A stretch of DNA of 64,000 nt from Branchiostoma floridae (GCF_000003815.2 NC_049987.1:24099721-24163720), one strand, 5' to 3'; positions 45,174-56,347 are shown, counted from the stretch's first letter. The notes: a model not told the origin generated them from the letters alone. Made by a program: numbers and translations.

Positions 45174-48100
45174 CATATTTAACGTTTGTATTCATCAGAT
45201 ATAGTCTTATGAACAACTGTTNNNNNNNNNNNNNNNNNNNNNNNNNNNNNNNNNNNNNNNNNNNNNNNNNNNNNNNNNNNNNNNNNNNNNNNNNNNNNNN
45301 NNNNNNNNNNNNNNNNNNNNNATGATACTCAGGCTAAGTAGTTGGTACACAACCCCTCAAAACAACAAACTTTCTGCTCAGAACCCTCGTAGCTATGACA
45401 ACAGGCCAATGGAATTTCTAGGCCATGTTTTTAGATTTTGGACTTTCAGGGCTTTTAAGTTGGGCAAAATTTCAATTTTTTTAACCGGAAACAGTGTATT
45501 GTATTCAGGTTTCCCGAGACCTAAACTTACAGAACATTAACTTAACTGCTATTTCATACAAGTTTGGACTTTGCTCTAATCTGCACATTCTGATTCACGT
45601 TAAAGCATGGATGCAGTGACAGTGTTCCAAAGTTGGAAAATTTCATGTTTTTTATATGTAAAAATCTGGGAAAATGGCAAAGAAACTTTTTGGGCCTGTT
45701 GCCACAGCAATGACAGGTTCTAAGCAGAAAGAAATCTATTTTGAGGGGCTGTGTACCAAGCACTATTACTGTGCAAAACAAAATGGGCCAAATTGATTTT
45801 TGAACGGTGCCACCATTGTTTGACCCTTGCAAAAATCCTCTCTTTTTAACATTCATCAGTTAAATACAGCATTTCTACTAACAAGACACACAATATTTTC
45901 AGGCACCGGTAAGTTAACGGACGTGATGGCCAACTGTTCCGACTGGCAGCAGCTGGCATCAAGCGGACCTGACGAAAGCCAGACTGCATTGGGAGGGCGG
46001 TGCCATGCCGGGTTTCTTAAACTGGCCTCTACCATCCCAGTCGACCCCTTCTTGCAGAAGTACCAGTCATACAGCCCTGCTGACAATGCAGAAGGGTGCC
46101 ATCGCATAGTTCTGTGTGGACACAGCCTTGGTGGTGCCGTGTCGCACATCGTCGCGCTCAACATGCTGGTGGAGCTAAAGAGAAGGGAACTCCCCACCGA
46201 CAACATCATGTCCATCGCGTTCGGGGCGCCTTTCTTCGGTGACGAGGGCCTCCGTTCCTACGTGGAGGAGCAGAACCTGTCCGACTGCCTACTGACCGTG
46301 GTGAACCAGAAGGACCCTGTGCCGCGAATTCTACGATTGGCGGAAGCCGTTCAAACTGCTGTGACAACAACATCTGCTAATTATAAGGAAAGAAACTATT
46401 CTATTAAAGTATACGTTTTCTGCATGGAAAGCTGTGACTTATTGCATACGGTATCTATATATGACGGCTGGTTCTTGTAATAACTTTTTACACGGTTTAC
46501 ACGAGGCAAACAATGTCTTATGACTATCGACGCGTCCTAGGACACGCGCCGCGCGTCGAACGTCGTGGGACATTTTCGCGTCGTGTAAGGCCCGATTTAC
46601 ACGAGGCAAAGGCCGAATTTACACGAGGCACTTTGAACGACGTAAGTCGTTTGTCCTAGGAAAGTGACCTAGGACAGTTTTCGTTTTACACACACCCTTG
46701 CGGTGCGCCGCAGCGCGTCGCGACGTGCCACAGTGCGTCGTGTTGCCATGAACTCTGGTGACCCGCCTTGACGTACGTCGTTTGATTTTTTGCCTCGTGT
46801 AAATCGGGCCAAAAAATCAAACGACGTATGTCGTTCGACGCGCGCCGCGCGTCCTACGTCACTTTTTTTCCCGTGTAAAAGCGAAAACGACGCGCTTTGG
46901 GGCGCTGTGGCGCGACGCAGTGTGGCACCTCCAGAGGTGACTTACGACGCTCCGCGGGGAGTTTGCGGCGCCGCCCAACCTCGTGTAAACGGATCCGCGT
47001 CGCAGGTAGCCCATTTCTGCGGTGCTGTGAGCGCTCCTGGTGGTATACTCTCGCACCCAAACTGCTCGGTTGACATTTCCTTGAGCTTCAATCATAGCAT
47101 CGACAGCACAGAAGGCTGCCCGTTGAATGTCGTGGTACCGGTCCCTACAACGTACAAGCCGTCTTCTGCGCCATGCCCGGCGCTGCATGTACGCGCGAGT
47201 AGAGAAGAAAATCATCATCTGTCAGATGAACAATAACAACAGGACTTGTTCTATGATCCCGCCATTTTAAAAACGCGCGCTGTCAAATGTCGGGCGGGAA
47301 CCTTCACGGCAACGCGACGCACTGTGGCGTGTCGCGACTCGCTGCGGCGCGCCGCAGGGGTGTGTGTAAAATGAAAACTGTCCTACGTCACTGTCCTAGG
47401 ACAAACGACATACGTCGTTCAAAGAGCCTCGTGTAAATTGGGCCTTAGTTATTATGGTGTGATGATTACGTATTTCCAAGTATTAGATGATATCTGACAT
47501 TGTCTTTGTCATTGTCACATTTCTACAGGTAAAGAAGTACGTGAAAGACGTGAAGCCGTTGCTCACCCCTATACTGGATATCATATCGTCCTCTGGGGTT
47601 GGCGGTCCTGTCATTGCGGCTGCAGATGTGCCTGCCGGCGCCATGTTGGATCATCTTCCCGCTGCCATGGATGAGCTGGACGGACTGATACGGCAACACG
47701 GCGTAACCCTACAGGAGCTGAACTCCATCTACCGGCCTGTAGGGTGGTACATGTTCATCACGTGCCAAGAGGCTCCTGGCGGTTTGCGCACAACGTGGGA
47801 TGTAGGCTACATCCGAGAGGAAGGAGAGATCAACAGGTTCATATCGGACAGCGGACATCTCACTCGTGAGTACGGAAGAATCTTTGGAATATACTGTTTT
47901 ACCAAGCATACGAATTCTGTTTCAGGTTGTTAATCAAGTATCCACTCTCTTGATTTCATAATTTTAACTTTTTTGTACGCATTTATTTTGCTATTGGAAA
48001 AATTCAGCTACTTATTTGCATGCAGAGTTAGGTACGTGACTTCAAGGCCTACCTAATAATCAATGTACTAAATCCCAACATAGAAACAAACGTAGAATGG

Positions 48101-49294
48101 ACTCATGCTTTTCTTTGCAAATGGAAATTTTCTCATTAGACATTTCTAGTTTCTTTCTTTTTCTTTCAGGGGAGAAGATACATGCACACAAAGCTGTGTG
48201 CTATGCAACAGCCTTCTACAACGTGTCGACCAAGAAGGAGTACGACACAGTCCTCGCAGTTTACGATGTAGTTGACAGCTTGGCCCCCGAGATATGGAGC
48301 GCCCGGAACATCTCCATGGAAGCAGCCTTCCCTCCACGTGTCAGTAAAGTTTTTCTTGTCAGCATTGGTACGTAACTCTTATACATATGGATACGATCAA
48401 TTAGGTCGGATGGTTCCAATACCATGTAGAATTGAACCATGAATATGGAATGAATCCTTCCCTTTATACTAAAGTGTTATGATTTTTAGTCATCTTTTGG
48501 ATACCTTTACATTTCTTAACCTACTCCCATCCCCAGCCTTTTCCTCTCATCAGTATCAACCTCTGTTACTCCCTCCCTACATGGTGAACAATCTTTGCAT
48601 CTTCCTATTTTTGCTTCCAACGACAACATTAACAGGTAATGAGAATGTGTTGTTTCATTTTTGTCAAAGCAAGCCAGAAAGGGGACACGGATAGTGGGAA
48701 GTTGTTGGTGACCATCGACGGTGAAAACCTAGACTTCTTTGTCCCATTGAAGAACCCTTTCACAGGTAACCATCACTTAAATGTACTAGCTTCCATTTTC
48801 ATGCCTGTTATCTCTGACAATGTCATAGATGTTTACTGGACGTGAACAATTGTCAGATTATGCAGGGTTGACTGTATGGGGTTTTCGTAATTTATTGTTG
48901 TGGATAGCTATTTTCCACACATAAACAAATGAAACGGAGATGATGGTGCTGTGGAACGGCATCTTAACACTTATTTCCTCTGTGGAAAATGACCTGTTCC
49001 TCTTCATGGTTGGAACTTCACTTTATTTGATATGATTTGTTCAGGCGTTCCCTTTGACGAGACGAGGGGAGTTTCTGTGAACTTCAAAAGTTCTCGCCAA
49101 GTTGTTCTGGAGTGTTACCTTACTGATGGAGCGTTCGACCCTCTTCCCACCGTCACGGTGAGAACTCACTTTCAGGAGATCCTGTATCAGATCACGGCGG
49201 ATGAATTCAAGGTAATTACATCGCCAATAACTTTATATTTTGGGTAGCGTTTGTATGTGTGTGTGAGTGTGTGTGAGTGAGTGAGTGAGTGTGC

Positions 49295-49380
<86 letters not shown>

Positions 49381-52300
49381 CCTCAGTTGCAGTCTTCAAA
49401 CGGGGCTGGCTTCGCCCCGTCTCGAGACAGAAAGGGCTACCACGTAAAATTAACATTTGTTTGGCATTGTTTCCAAGAGTATTGAGATCAACTAAATGCC
49501 CAAGTATCCCGGGAAGCTTGCCAAAGAGGACTGAGCGCTGGTATGCATAGGTAGGGCACTGCAATAGGTAATGACTAATGTGTAACCGCAGCTGCAGGCG
49601 TCGTGAATTGGGACTACGGGGGAGTTGAGAACCTTAACTAAAATGGCTGAATTTGGTAGGGCGTACCAATTTGAAAAGATGTGTCCCGATTGTTCCAACT
49701 AATGATGGAATATGGACTAAAAGACCTACCAAAGCGGTCAGTCGAAAATTTGATAGGTCTCTAATATTTCTGCTGTTTCTCAAATCGTACATTAGTACAT
49801 ATCCCAATAATTGCATACGGAAGTAAAGTAGTCAGATATTCACGAGTAAGTCCGGCCATTTGACGTTTTGTACCTCACAGCAAGTGAAAGGCTGCACACT
49901 GGGTCAGCTGGTTGTCGGGCGGTTGAAGCCTGAGCTGCTCATCAAGGCAACACAGCGTTGCTTGGCAACAGTGATGATGATGCCAGAATCCATCCGACAA
50001 AAGGAACTTGCAAAGAGCGCCATGATGACGTACCTGGACAAGCTGGACAAGAGCAGACGTAACGTCAGAAATGGTTAGTTCTTGAAGGAGTATTATTACG
50101 ACTTCCTTATACAAAGAAATCACAAAATATAGCAAAATCAATCAATAAAAACCTGCTGTCAGGTATTTCTAAATGATTCATATCTCCTTCGAAGTGGGAC
50201 CGGTAGCGCAGTGGCAGCATGTTCGCCTCGGAACCGAGAGGTCTCCGATTCGATTCCGACTGCCATGTCACCGATCTTGTGCCCTTGGGAAAGGCACTTT
50301 ACACGACTTTCCTCACTTACTCAGGTAAAAATGAGTACCTAGCTTCGGCTCGGGCCGTCCCTCGGATAGGACGTTAAATGGAGGGCCCGTGTCTGGGGAG
50401 AGCCACACCCTATGCACGTTAAAGATGGGATGCGTGCGGTGTGAGATGGCATAAATCCTTCCGTCTGGGGTTGGTGATTCACTTCAAAATCAACCGGATG
50501 GAGGCCTGGCGAACCTCTGTCTCGTACCACGGTGATTAACATCATTCACCCGGACGGGAGACCTGGCGCATCCCCATCTTGTAGTTATACAGCGAAAGGG
50601 TATGTCAACCCGTAAGGAGCGGTATGACTCCGTCGTGTGTCAACATGTGCGAACATCTGTGATCACGTCGACCAATGATGATGATGATGATCTCTACCCT
50701 CGTTTTAATATAGGGTTAATGAGCTTTATTATTTATGGCCGATCTCAATTGCTACCGAATGAAGCTAACGATCGAAGCGAAGGATGAAGTGTCATTAATG
50801 TTAATATCATATAAACATTATGTTAGTGTCCTTGCTTTACGTATCAATTAACTAGACGTGGCCTCTATGAGCTGAAATGTGCTGTGGCTACGTAGTGTCG
50901 CTCGTGCCAAAAGTTGTTAACGTTACATCCTCTACTCACTTATGGTTGACAATACCCTGAGAACGAAAACACTGGGGTGTTAATGACCTGGGCGAAGTGG
51001 GTAAAATGGAGCCTTCTGATTGTCTGGATCACGTGTGATAATACTTCATCTTTGTTATGTGTGTACCAAAATTGACAAAGTATTTTTTGTCAAAAACATT
51101 TCACATATTGCCCTGTTTAGGTAACAAGAAACCAGAGCTATTCAACATGGTGGCAGATGCCTTATCTGGTGGCCTAGAGAAGCTCCAAGACGAAATGCTG
51201 CTACCTGTGGTGGGTGAGATTGTGGCTGAAGTTGGTGACCATCTAAAGGTGACATTCCCTATGCGTTGGAGAGACTGGGTTCTGGGAAGTCTGCTAGGGC
51301 TTACAGCCGTCGCTGGAGTGGTATTCACAGGTAAGATATTTGTAGTAAATCTAATAAATTTTTCGAAGTGTAAGTTCCCCATCTCTGATCTTTAACTGCA
51401 TTTTTCTGTAATGAAAGGGGGCGTTGGTGCTGCATACATCGGAGCCATCGGTGTGACGGGAGGTGGAGCCATTGCCGGCGGCGCTGCAGGCATAATGGCT
51501 GCCGGAGCCAGTCTGTACGGCAAGGCCAAGCTGGATCAGTATTTCATTGAGGTGGAGCGTAATTACAAGGGTGTTCTCAGGTAAGAACAGCAGATTACAT
51601 TCAGTAAAAAGTAGCAGCTTCATATTGGTTTCGCATTTTTTAAGATAAGGGGTTCAGTATTGGATGCGATTATTAATTAAACACAGATTTCCATACTTTA
51701 TCACAGAGCTCTGTTGGAGGAGCTTCCATTTGTTAATGATGCAAGTACTGAGAACTCGATCCACGACCAGTCACTGAGCGACGATGTGTATTGCCTGGAG
51801 TCGGCTCTTATGACCAAGTATAAGGTGAGATTAAAGCCAATGTTTCGTTAAGCTAATAGCGAAACAGCCTGAATTGCATTGTAATTTACATACATTTGTA
51901 ACATTTGAACATCAGAAAATTTGTTTTTAAAATTGACACGGTTACACAATATAATTTCGAATCAACTAATAATCTAAAAACGTTGAGTATACTAGCCTCC
52001 ATAGCAGACTCTCTGTGGCCTTTTTCGGCTCCTAATACACTCTTGCTGGCAATTTCTTTTTGTATTGGGACGCTAATTTCCGGCAGTCCCTGATTACTGG
52101 CCCAGGGAAAAAGTGTATTAGGAGCCAACAAAAGGCCCCAAGGAGCCTGCTATGGAGGCTGGAGTATACAAGTATTGTTGCCAGACAACAACTTGTCTAG
52201 CAACGATGCCTATGACGAAAAGAAACATACGTAAAAAAACATAGATTACTTTTAAAGTGTGTGCGTCTTTTAGATGCTAGGGTTTCTTGACAGCGACATC

Positions 52301-54871
52301 GACGCCATCATAAAGACAACGCCCTTCAAGTCCAGTCGGGGAGGGAAGCTGACAAACGCGACTCTGGAATCACAATTGGATGCACTGAGACGCTGTCAGA
52401 TGACCTGTGACCTGTTCCGGATCCGTCAGCTGCTCATGAAGACTTGCTTCGTGGGTCTGATCGGTCCGCAAGACGCAGGCAAGTCAACACTCATCAAGAC
52501 GCTCTGGGGAATAGACGAGCTGAAAGACATCGGGTTCCAGAAGCACACCAAAACACCCGTGCTTTACAAGGCCAGGGGCACGGAGAGGATGGTGGTAAGA
52601 GGTTTAAATCATACCGATCTGTGCGTGTGATTGACACATGTTTGTTCTGACCTGGTATTTATTATCTCCATGAAAAATGGAGTTATAAATTTTAGTTTTG
52701 GGTGTGTCTGTGTACATCTGTCTGTCTGTCTGTGTGTCTGTGTGTCCGGATTTTTGTAGTGAGCATAACTCAAGAAGCTCTAGATTGATTACGATGATAT
52801 TTGGTTTGTGGGTAGGTGTTGGGAAGACAAAAGTCAATTTGGGGCCACCTGGTATGTGAAATTGGTACTGCGGCAGAAATTTCATTTTTTGGATCTTTTG
52901 AACTGGATGTGCTACGGTCTTGATTTTTGGATGGCAGATAGCTTGTGACATAAGGGATATTTTACTTCACCTCAGGACAGTTCGTACAGTCTTCGTCGGG
53001 AAGCCCGATACAGGGCATCTAGAAGTAAAACGAAGCGACATGAGATGTCATTTGCACCCCGTTCTGTAAGATTGCTGTACGAAAGTGCTAGATGATCGGT
53101 AAAGAATGTTGATTCTGTCATGTGTATTTTCTTAATCCGATTGCTGTCTAATTTTAAATGGTGTAAATGTATTAATGTTTTAAAGTTGATTCTGTGACTG
53201 ATGACGTATTTCATGTGTATATACATGCCATTTCATCCAGGAATAAAGCTGAATCTGAATCTGAATCTGATATGTGGTGTATATTTGGTCCCCCTAGCAG
53301 GTTGCTCTGGAACTGCAGGGGCATTTTTGTCAAAATCTTCTTAGGTGGATATCTGAAGAAGGGAACGACAAATTTACATGATATTTGGTATGTAGGTAGC
53401 TTAGACAGAGATGCACATCATGAAATGCAAATCAGGTAAACTGACACTTTATTTGCATATTTAATGAGGAAAATCTGTATTTGCAGTGTTTCCTTTATAG
53501 AACTCAAATACATGCAATATATGTAGTTTGTGGCAGGTGGAACATTATCAGATACCATTTATGCAAGTCATAACTTTGCATAATTAATGCAAAAGTGTCA
53601 TAATTTTCGATGTGGTAAATAATTGGACAATCAACACTGTAACCAGCGTAGGTTATTTACAGGTATAAATAACTAAGCATAGATTATGCAAATGTGGAAG
53701 TCATTAACATAATCAGACTATTTCATGGAGATATGAGGTCTCCGAACTCTTGTTGGCTCTGTCTTCAACAACCATTTGAAACATTGATGTTTGTAATGTT
53801 TCTATGCCTTTCCGTAAATAGTTTTGTTTGTAAATAGGTAGGTTAATCAATTGAACATAGTTTTCTCATATACCCTACCGTATTTGTTTCCGCTACACAA
53901 ACAATTCGACAGTCTTCTCTACTGTCTTCCTTGTTGTAAAAATGACTTTTACACTGCGTAAGCCAGCAGGGAAGATTTACTGTTGAATTGTTTGTGTCGA
54001 ATTGTTTGTGTAGCGAAAACAAATACGGTAGGGTACCTCTTTTGATGCAAATATATATCAAATGCAATTATTGCATTGAAATACAGTATCCATCCATCTT
54101 GATATTCAGATTGTGGACTTTCCCGGCACGACCACAGTTGATACCCAGGTGGCCACGCTAGTGAACCACTGCGGCGGACTCGCCAGTTTCTTCATACTCG
54201 TCATGCCGTTTACGAGAGATCCCAGTAAGATAAACATTGATCAACTCAACAAGGTCAAGAACTTCGGTTGTTCCTTCATCGTCTGTATCAACCAGTGTGG
54301 ACGCTTCCTCGACGCTTTTAAGGTATGGCGTTATTTGTATTTGAACAATTACTTTGGCACTTTGGCATTCATTTCAATTTCTAACGACTAATCTGTTCCT
54401 TATAGTCCCATTTCGTTCTTGTAATGAAAACAGACGTCAATCCACAGTTGTACAAATTGAGCTTTCTTCCAACACAAAGGAAACACGTTGCCTTTCCGGA
54501 AACTGCCATGGAAGTGTGATGACGTCAGGAGTGAATCAAATACAGCATGACGATGGAATCTAACACCGTCACAGTTGTTCTTTCCCAGTCGTTTATTCAC
54601 CAGTGATTTTCTTCCCTCTCAGACTAAGGAAAACACAAACAAGTACTGTGCCGACTTCTCCGAGGTACTGGAAGTGCAACCTTCTGACATCCTCTTCACC
54701 GACTTCGTGGCCTGCACCCCGGAGATGCGCGCAATGGGGCTGGTGGGGGTGGATGACGTCAGGCGGTGGATCAAAGACTGGCTGGTGAGGTATGACGTGT
54801 TCGAGAAGGACGAGCCTGAGCTGAGTAGGGCTGTGAACGAGCAGGCAGCTGTGAAGGGTACAGATGCTTAG
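43593..54871 (+). CDS. gene C: lipase class 3 / membrane hairpin / GTPase fusion protein, altered copy
   Basis: Predicted 1092 residues if a cryptic donor is used after exon 3. The domain order is as in gene B. Lipase: FIAFRGT, GHSLGGA (Ser244), NQKDPVPR (Asp307), [18 protein letters not shown]. GTPase: GPQDAGKS (896-903), DFPG, NQCG. The N-terminal domain differs most: it begins [11 protein letters not shown] and is 13 residues longer than in A/B, with an acidic [15 protein letters not shown] 10-residue insertion ([10 protein letters not shown]) sits just before the strand leading to Ser244. The ancestral exon 3 donor GTGAGA reads GAAAGA, so either GTATAC 12 codons on is used, in frame, or the lipase part ends early at 46480. 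Several transposons lie in its introns, but no other frame lesions were seen. Confidence 0.82.
44755..45321. repeat. long GT/GC microsatellite followed by an assembly gap, gene C intron 2
   Basis: About 420 bases of imperfect GT with GC and CT interruptions (44755-45173), then 100 N at 45222-45321. All long Cys/Val and Thr/His frames over it, on both strands, are artefacts. Confidence 0.97.
45336..45770. mobile_element. fold-back element in gene C intron 2
   Basis: The left arm (TTGGTACACAACCCCTCAAA and about 100 bases after it) is matched in reverse complement by the right arm, ending TTTTGAGGGGCTGTGTACCA near 45760. The arms are diverged. The left boundary is close to the N run. A related single arm lies at about 41815-41875. 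It looks like an old MITE. Confidence 0.6.
46493..47446. mobile_element. CpG-rich nested fold-back transposon cluster in gene C intron 3
   Basis: Several copies of one terminal motif, TTTACACGAGGCAAA, occur in both orientations: at 46496, 46597 and 46619 forward, and ending at 46807 and 47439 reverse. One pair (46611 to 47444) has about 170 bp of matching inverted arm, including CGTTTGTCCTAGGA and TTTTACACACACCC. A second pair (46589 to 46810) interleaves with it. The DNA is far richer in CG than its surroundings. Interior frames of about 120-150 residues on both strands are probably remnants or chance; I cannot assign a transposase. Confidence 0.7.
49290..49378. repeat. GT microsatellite, gene C intron 7
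   Basis: About 80 bases of pure GT. The open frames that cross it are artefacts. Confidence 0.95.
50194..50690 (+). mobile_element. tRNA-derived SINE in gene C intron 8
   Basis: Same family and orientation as 11740-12224. It has a tRNA-like head with A box (TAGCGCAGTGGCAG) and a B box variant (GATTCGATTCC), the 'gtgcccttgggaaaggc' and 'ggacgttaaatggagg' segments, and a tail of GAT repeats at about 50680. No clear target-site duplication was found. Absent from A and B at this position, so it inserted after the duplication. Confidence 0.85.
51993..52161. mobile_element. hAT-like MITE with 8-bp target duplication, gene C intron 11
   Basis: A 169-bp element whose ends, TAGCCTCCATAGCAG and (reverse complement) CAGCCTCCATAGCAG, extend into inverted arms of about 55 bp (with CTCCTAATACACT). 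It is flanked by GAGTATAC at 51985-51992 and 52162-52169. An 8-bp target duplication and a CAG-type terminus fit the hAT superfamily. It has no coding capacity. Confidence 0.88.
52640..53740 (+). repeat. composite dispersed repeat in gene C intron 12, with nested LINE tail
   Basis: The left part (about 52660-52975) matches 63690-64000: both have a GT/CT-rich start, then 'tgatatttNgtNtgtNggNaggtgtt', 'gggaagac' and 'NtggtcttgattttN'. The right part (about 53275-53740) is the forward copy of 22330-22735. Between them sits an unrelated piece, 52976-53272. I read this as an older repeat split by a LINE insertion. Confidence 0.6.
52976..53272 (+). mobile_element. 5'-truncated LINE 3' end
   Basis: The sequence begins with an open frame ending [20 protein letters not shown].. 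and a stop at about 53093, then a 3' UTR with AATAAA and a tail of repeated CTGAAT units (53243-53270). A C-terminal ORF2 end plus UTR plus simple tail is typical of truncated CR1/L2-type copies. Its unit tail differs from that of the LINE at 18-4469, so it is another family. Confidence 0.6.
53873..54033. mobile_element. mariner-like MITE, gene C intron 12
   Basis: Inverted ends CCCTACCGTATTTGTTT and AAACAAATACGGTAGGG with arms of about 40 bp, flanked by TA at 53871-53872 and 54034-54035. A TA target duplication and terminal CCC suggest a Tc1/mariner-type non-autonomous element. The segment AATTGTTTGTGT is duplicated within the right arm. Confidence 0.78.
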
Positions 54872-55847
54872 ATCTCTGTGTCTCTGCTTTCCAGCATAAA
54901 CATAGCCCTACAGACCGTAAATAGTTTCATCAGGTAGGTAGATCAATTGAACAAAGTCTTCTTCGTTACGCAACCGTCTTTCATACTTCAATAGACGTTT
55001 CGGCGACTATCTGTCACCTTTACAAATACAAAAACTGTACTTGTGTACTGATGAAGGTGACATATGGCCGGTTAAACTTTTACTGAAGAATAAAAGAGGT
55101 TGGTGTAAAGGAGACTTTGTTCAATACAGAGTCCTACAGAAATTTACGAAAACAAAACATGTTAGTTGATGTATAATAAATCACCCAACAAGCATCTGTG
55201 AACTCAAGGTACAGATTCTTAGATTGGTAGAGCTGAGTCACTTTCCTGCTTTCCAGCATATAGTACAAAACAGAGATTTTTGCATTAATAAATTGTCTAT
55301 GACCAAAAGGGGATCACTGCCTGACATTTGGCGTGGTGGCTTCATTTTGACATGAGATAAATAAACAATGTGGTGTGTATTTGTGTAAACGTGTGCTGAA
55401 TGGAATCAAACTTGTAATGAAATTTTGATACACTCTTATATCAATAAGGCTAATGCATTTGCCATTGTACCTTATCAGTTTATATAATTGCAGACTCTTA
55501 TGTTGTCTCCATATCTCAGTAATTGATACAGAATTTTGTCTTTGCAAAGTAACAAAGGAATTTATTTTCATGGCTCGAATGCGCATTATAACTTTATAGA
55601 ATGCATTAGAAATAGTTTTGCTACACTTTGTAATTGCTACAAATTGATTGTCCTGGATATGGATGTAAATCATAATGTTATATTATCATAAGTTTTTAAG
55701 ATAATCGATGCATTCAGATTCCTGTAGGCATTGAGATTTTAGTTGATTATTCAAAAGGAAGAAATCTGCGAAGCTCAGGTATTCACCACATATTACCCGG
55801 TGTATCGTCATGTTCTCCTTTGCTGTTTATAAGATTTTTCTGATTTG

Positions 55848-55853
55848 AATAAA
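55848..55853 (+). terminator. probable poly(A) signal of gene C
   Basis: AATAAA in GATTTGAATAAA, followed by GTGTTTTTGTGATGTTT, as after gene B. Predicted 3' UTR about 1 kb. Confidence 0.65.
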
Positions 55854-56347
55854 TTAGAAAAGCTGAACGTGTTTTTGTGATGTTTGCGCTCTAGTACGGC
55901 TATAAGTAAAGGCCAGCTGCAAGGAACAGAACCGTAAATACACGCACTGTTGTAACTTCCCGTAGCCTCAGGTGAGCTATGGTACCATAGATTTGCCCAA
56001 GCTACTTAGTGGAGGAAGGATGTTCAAAAAATAATGTTTGAAAAATAATGATAAACTTGCCAACGGTCTGGAATTATGGAGTTGCTGGATAAATCAGCTG
56101 CAATGCATTTCAGATCCGCATGAAGTTGCTGGGTAGAAGAATTAACCCATGAAACACAATCCAAAATTGGAAGTGCAGAGTCGTTTAATAACTTAGGGTT
56201 AGTTTCCACATACATATATCTCCCTGGAAGACTGTACATGGCCAGTTTTGGGAATCATTCGAACACCAAGTGATTAGATTTGAATTATCACTAGAACCGC
56301 ATCAGAGCACAATTTTTCTTTAACCTTCGACAAGGATTTTATGTTGT

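Larger units (their letters stand above)
43593..54871 (+). other. gene C exon map
   Basis: Coding exons: 43593-43860, 44425-44664, 45903-46408 (uncertain 3' end), 47529-47865, 48170-48367, 48670-48765, 49045-49211, 49881-50073, 51121-51330, 51418-51580, 51707-51824, 52274-52594, 54110-54322, 54623-54871 (stop). The lengths sum to 3279. The exon 2 acceptor at 44425 was preferred over 44434 because it gives 240 nt as in A and B. Exon 5 is three codons shorter than in A/B. Intron 12 is swollen to about 1.5 kb by nested repeats, against 223 bases in B. Confidence 0.85.

Noticed and set aside
44697..45216. Four overlapping long frames rich in Cys/Val or Thr/His
   Set aside because: They are translations of a GT microsatellite on both strands, inside intron 2 of gene C.
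46790..47236. Overlapping frames of 148 (plus) and 119 (minus) residues, considered as a transposase
   Set aside because: They lie between and within inverted arms of a fold-back cluster, are compositionally biased by CpG-rich DNA, and show no DDE or DNA-binding motif. A degraded Harbinger-like remnant was considered but cannot be supported.
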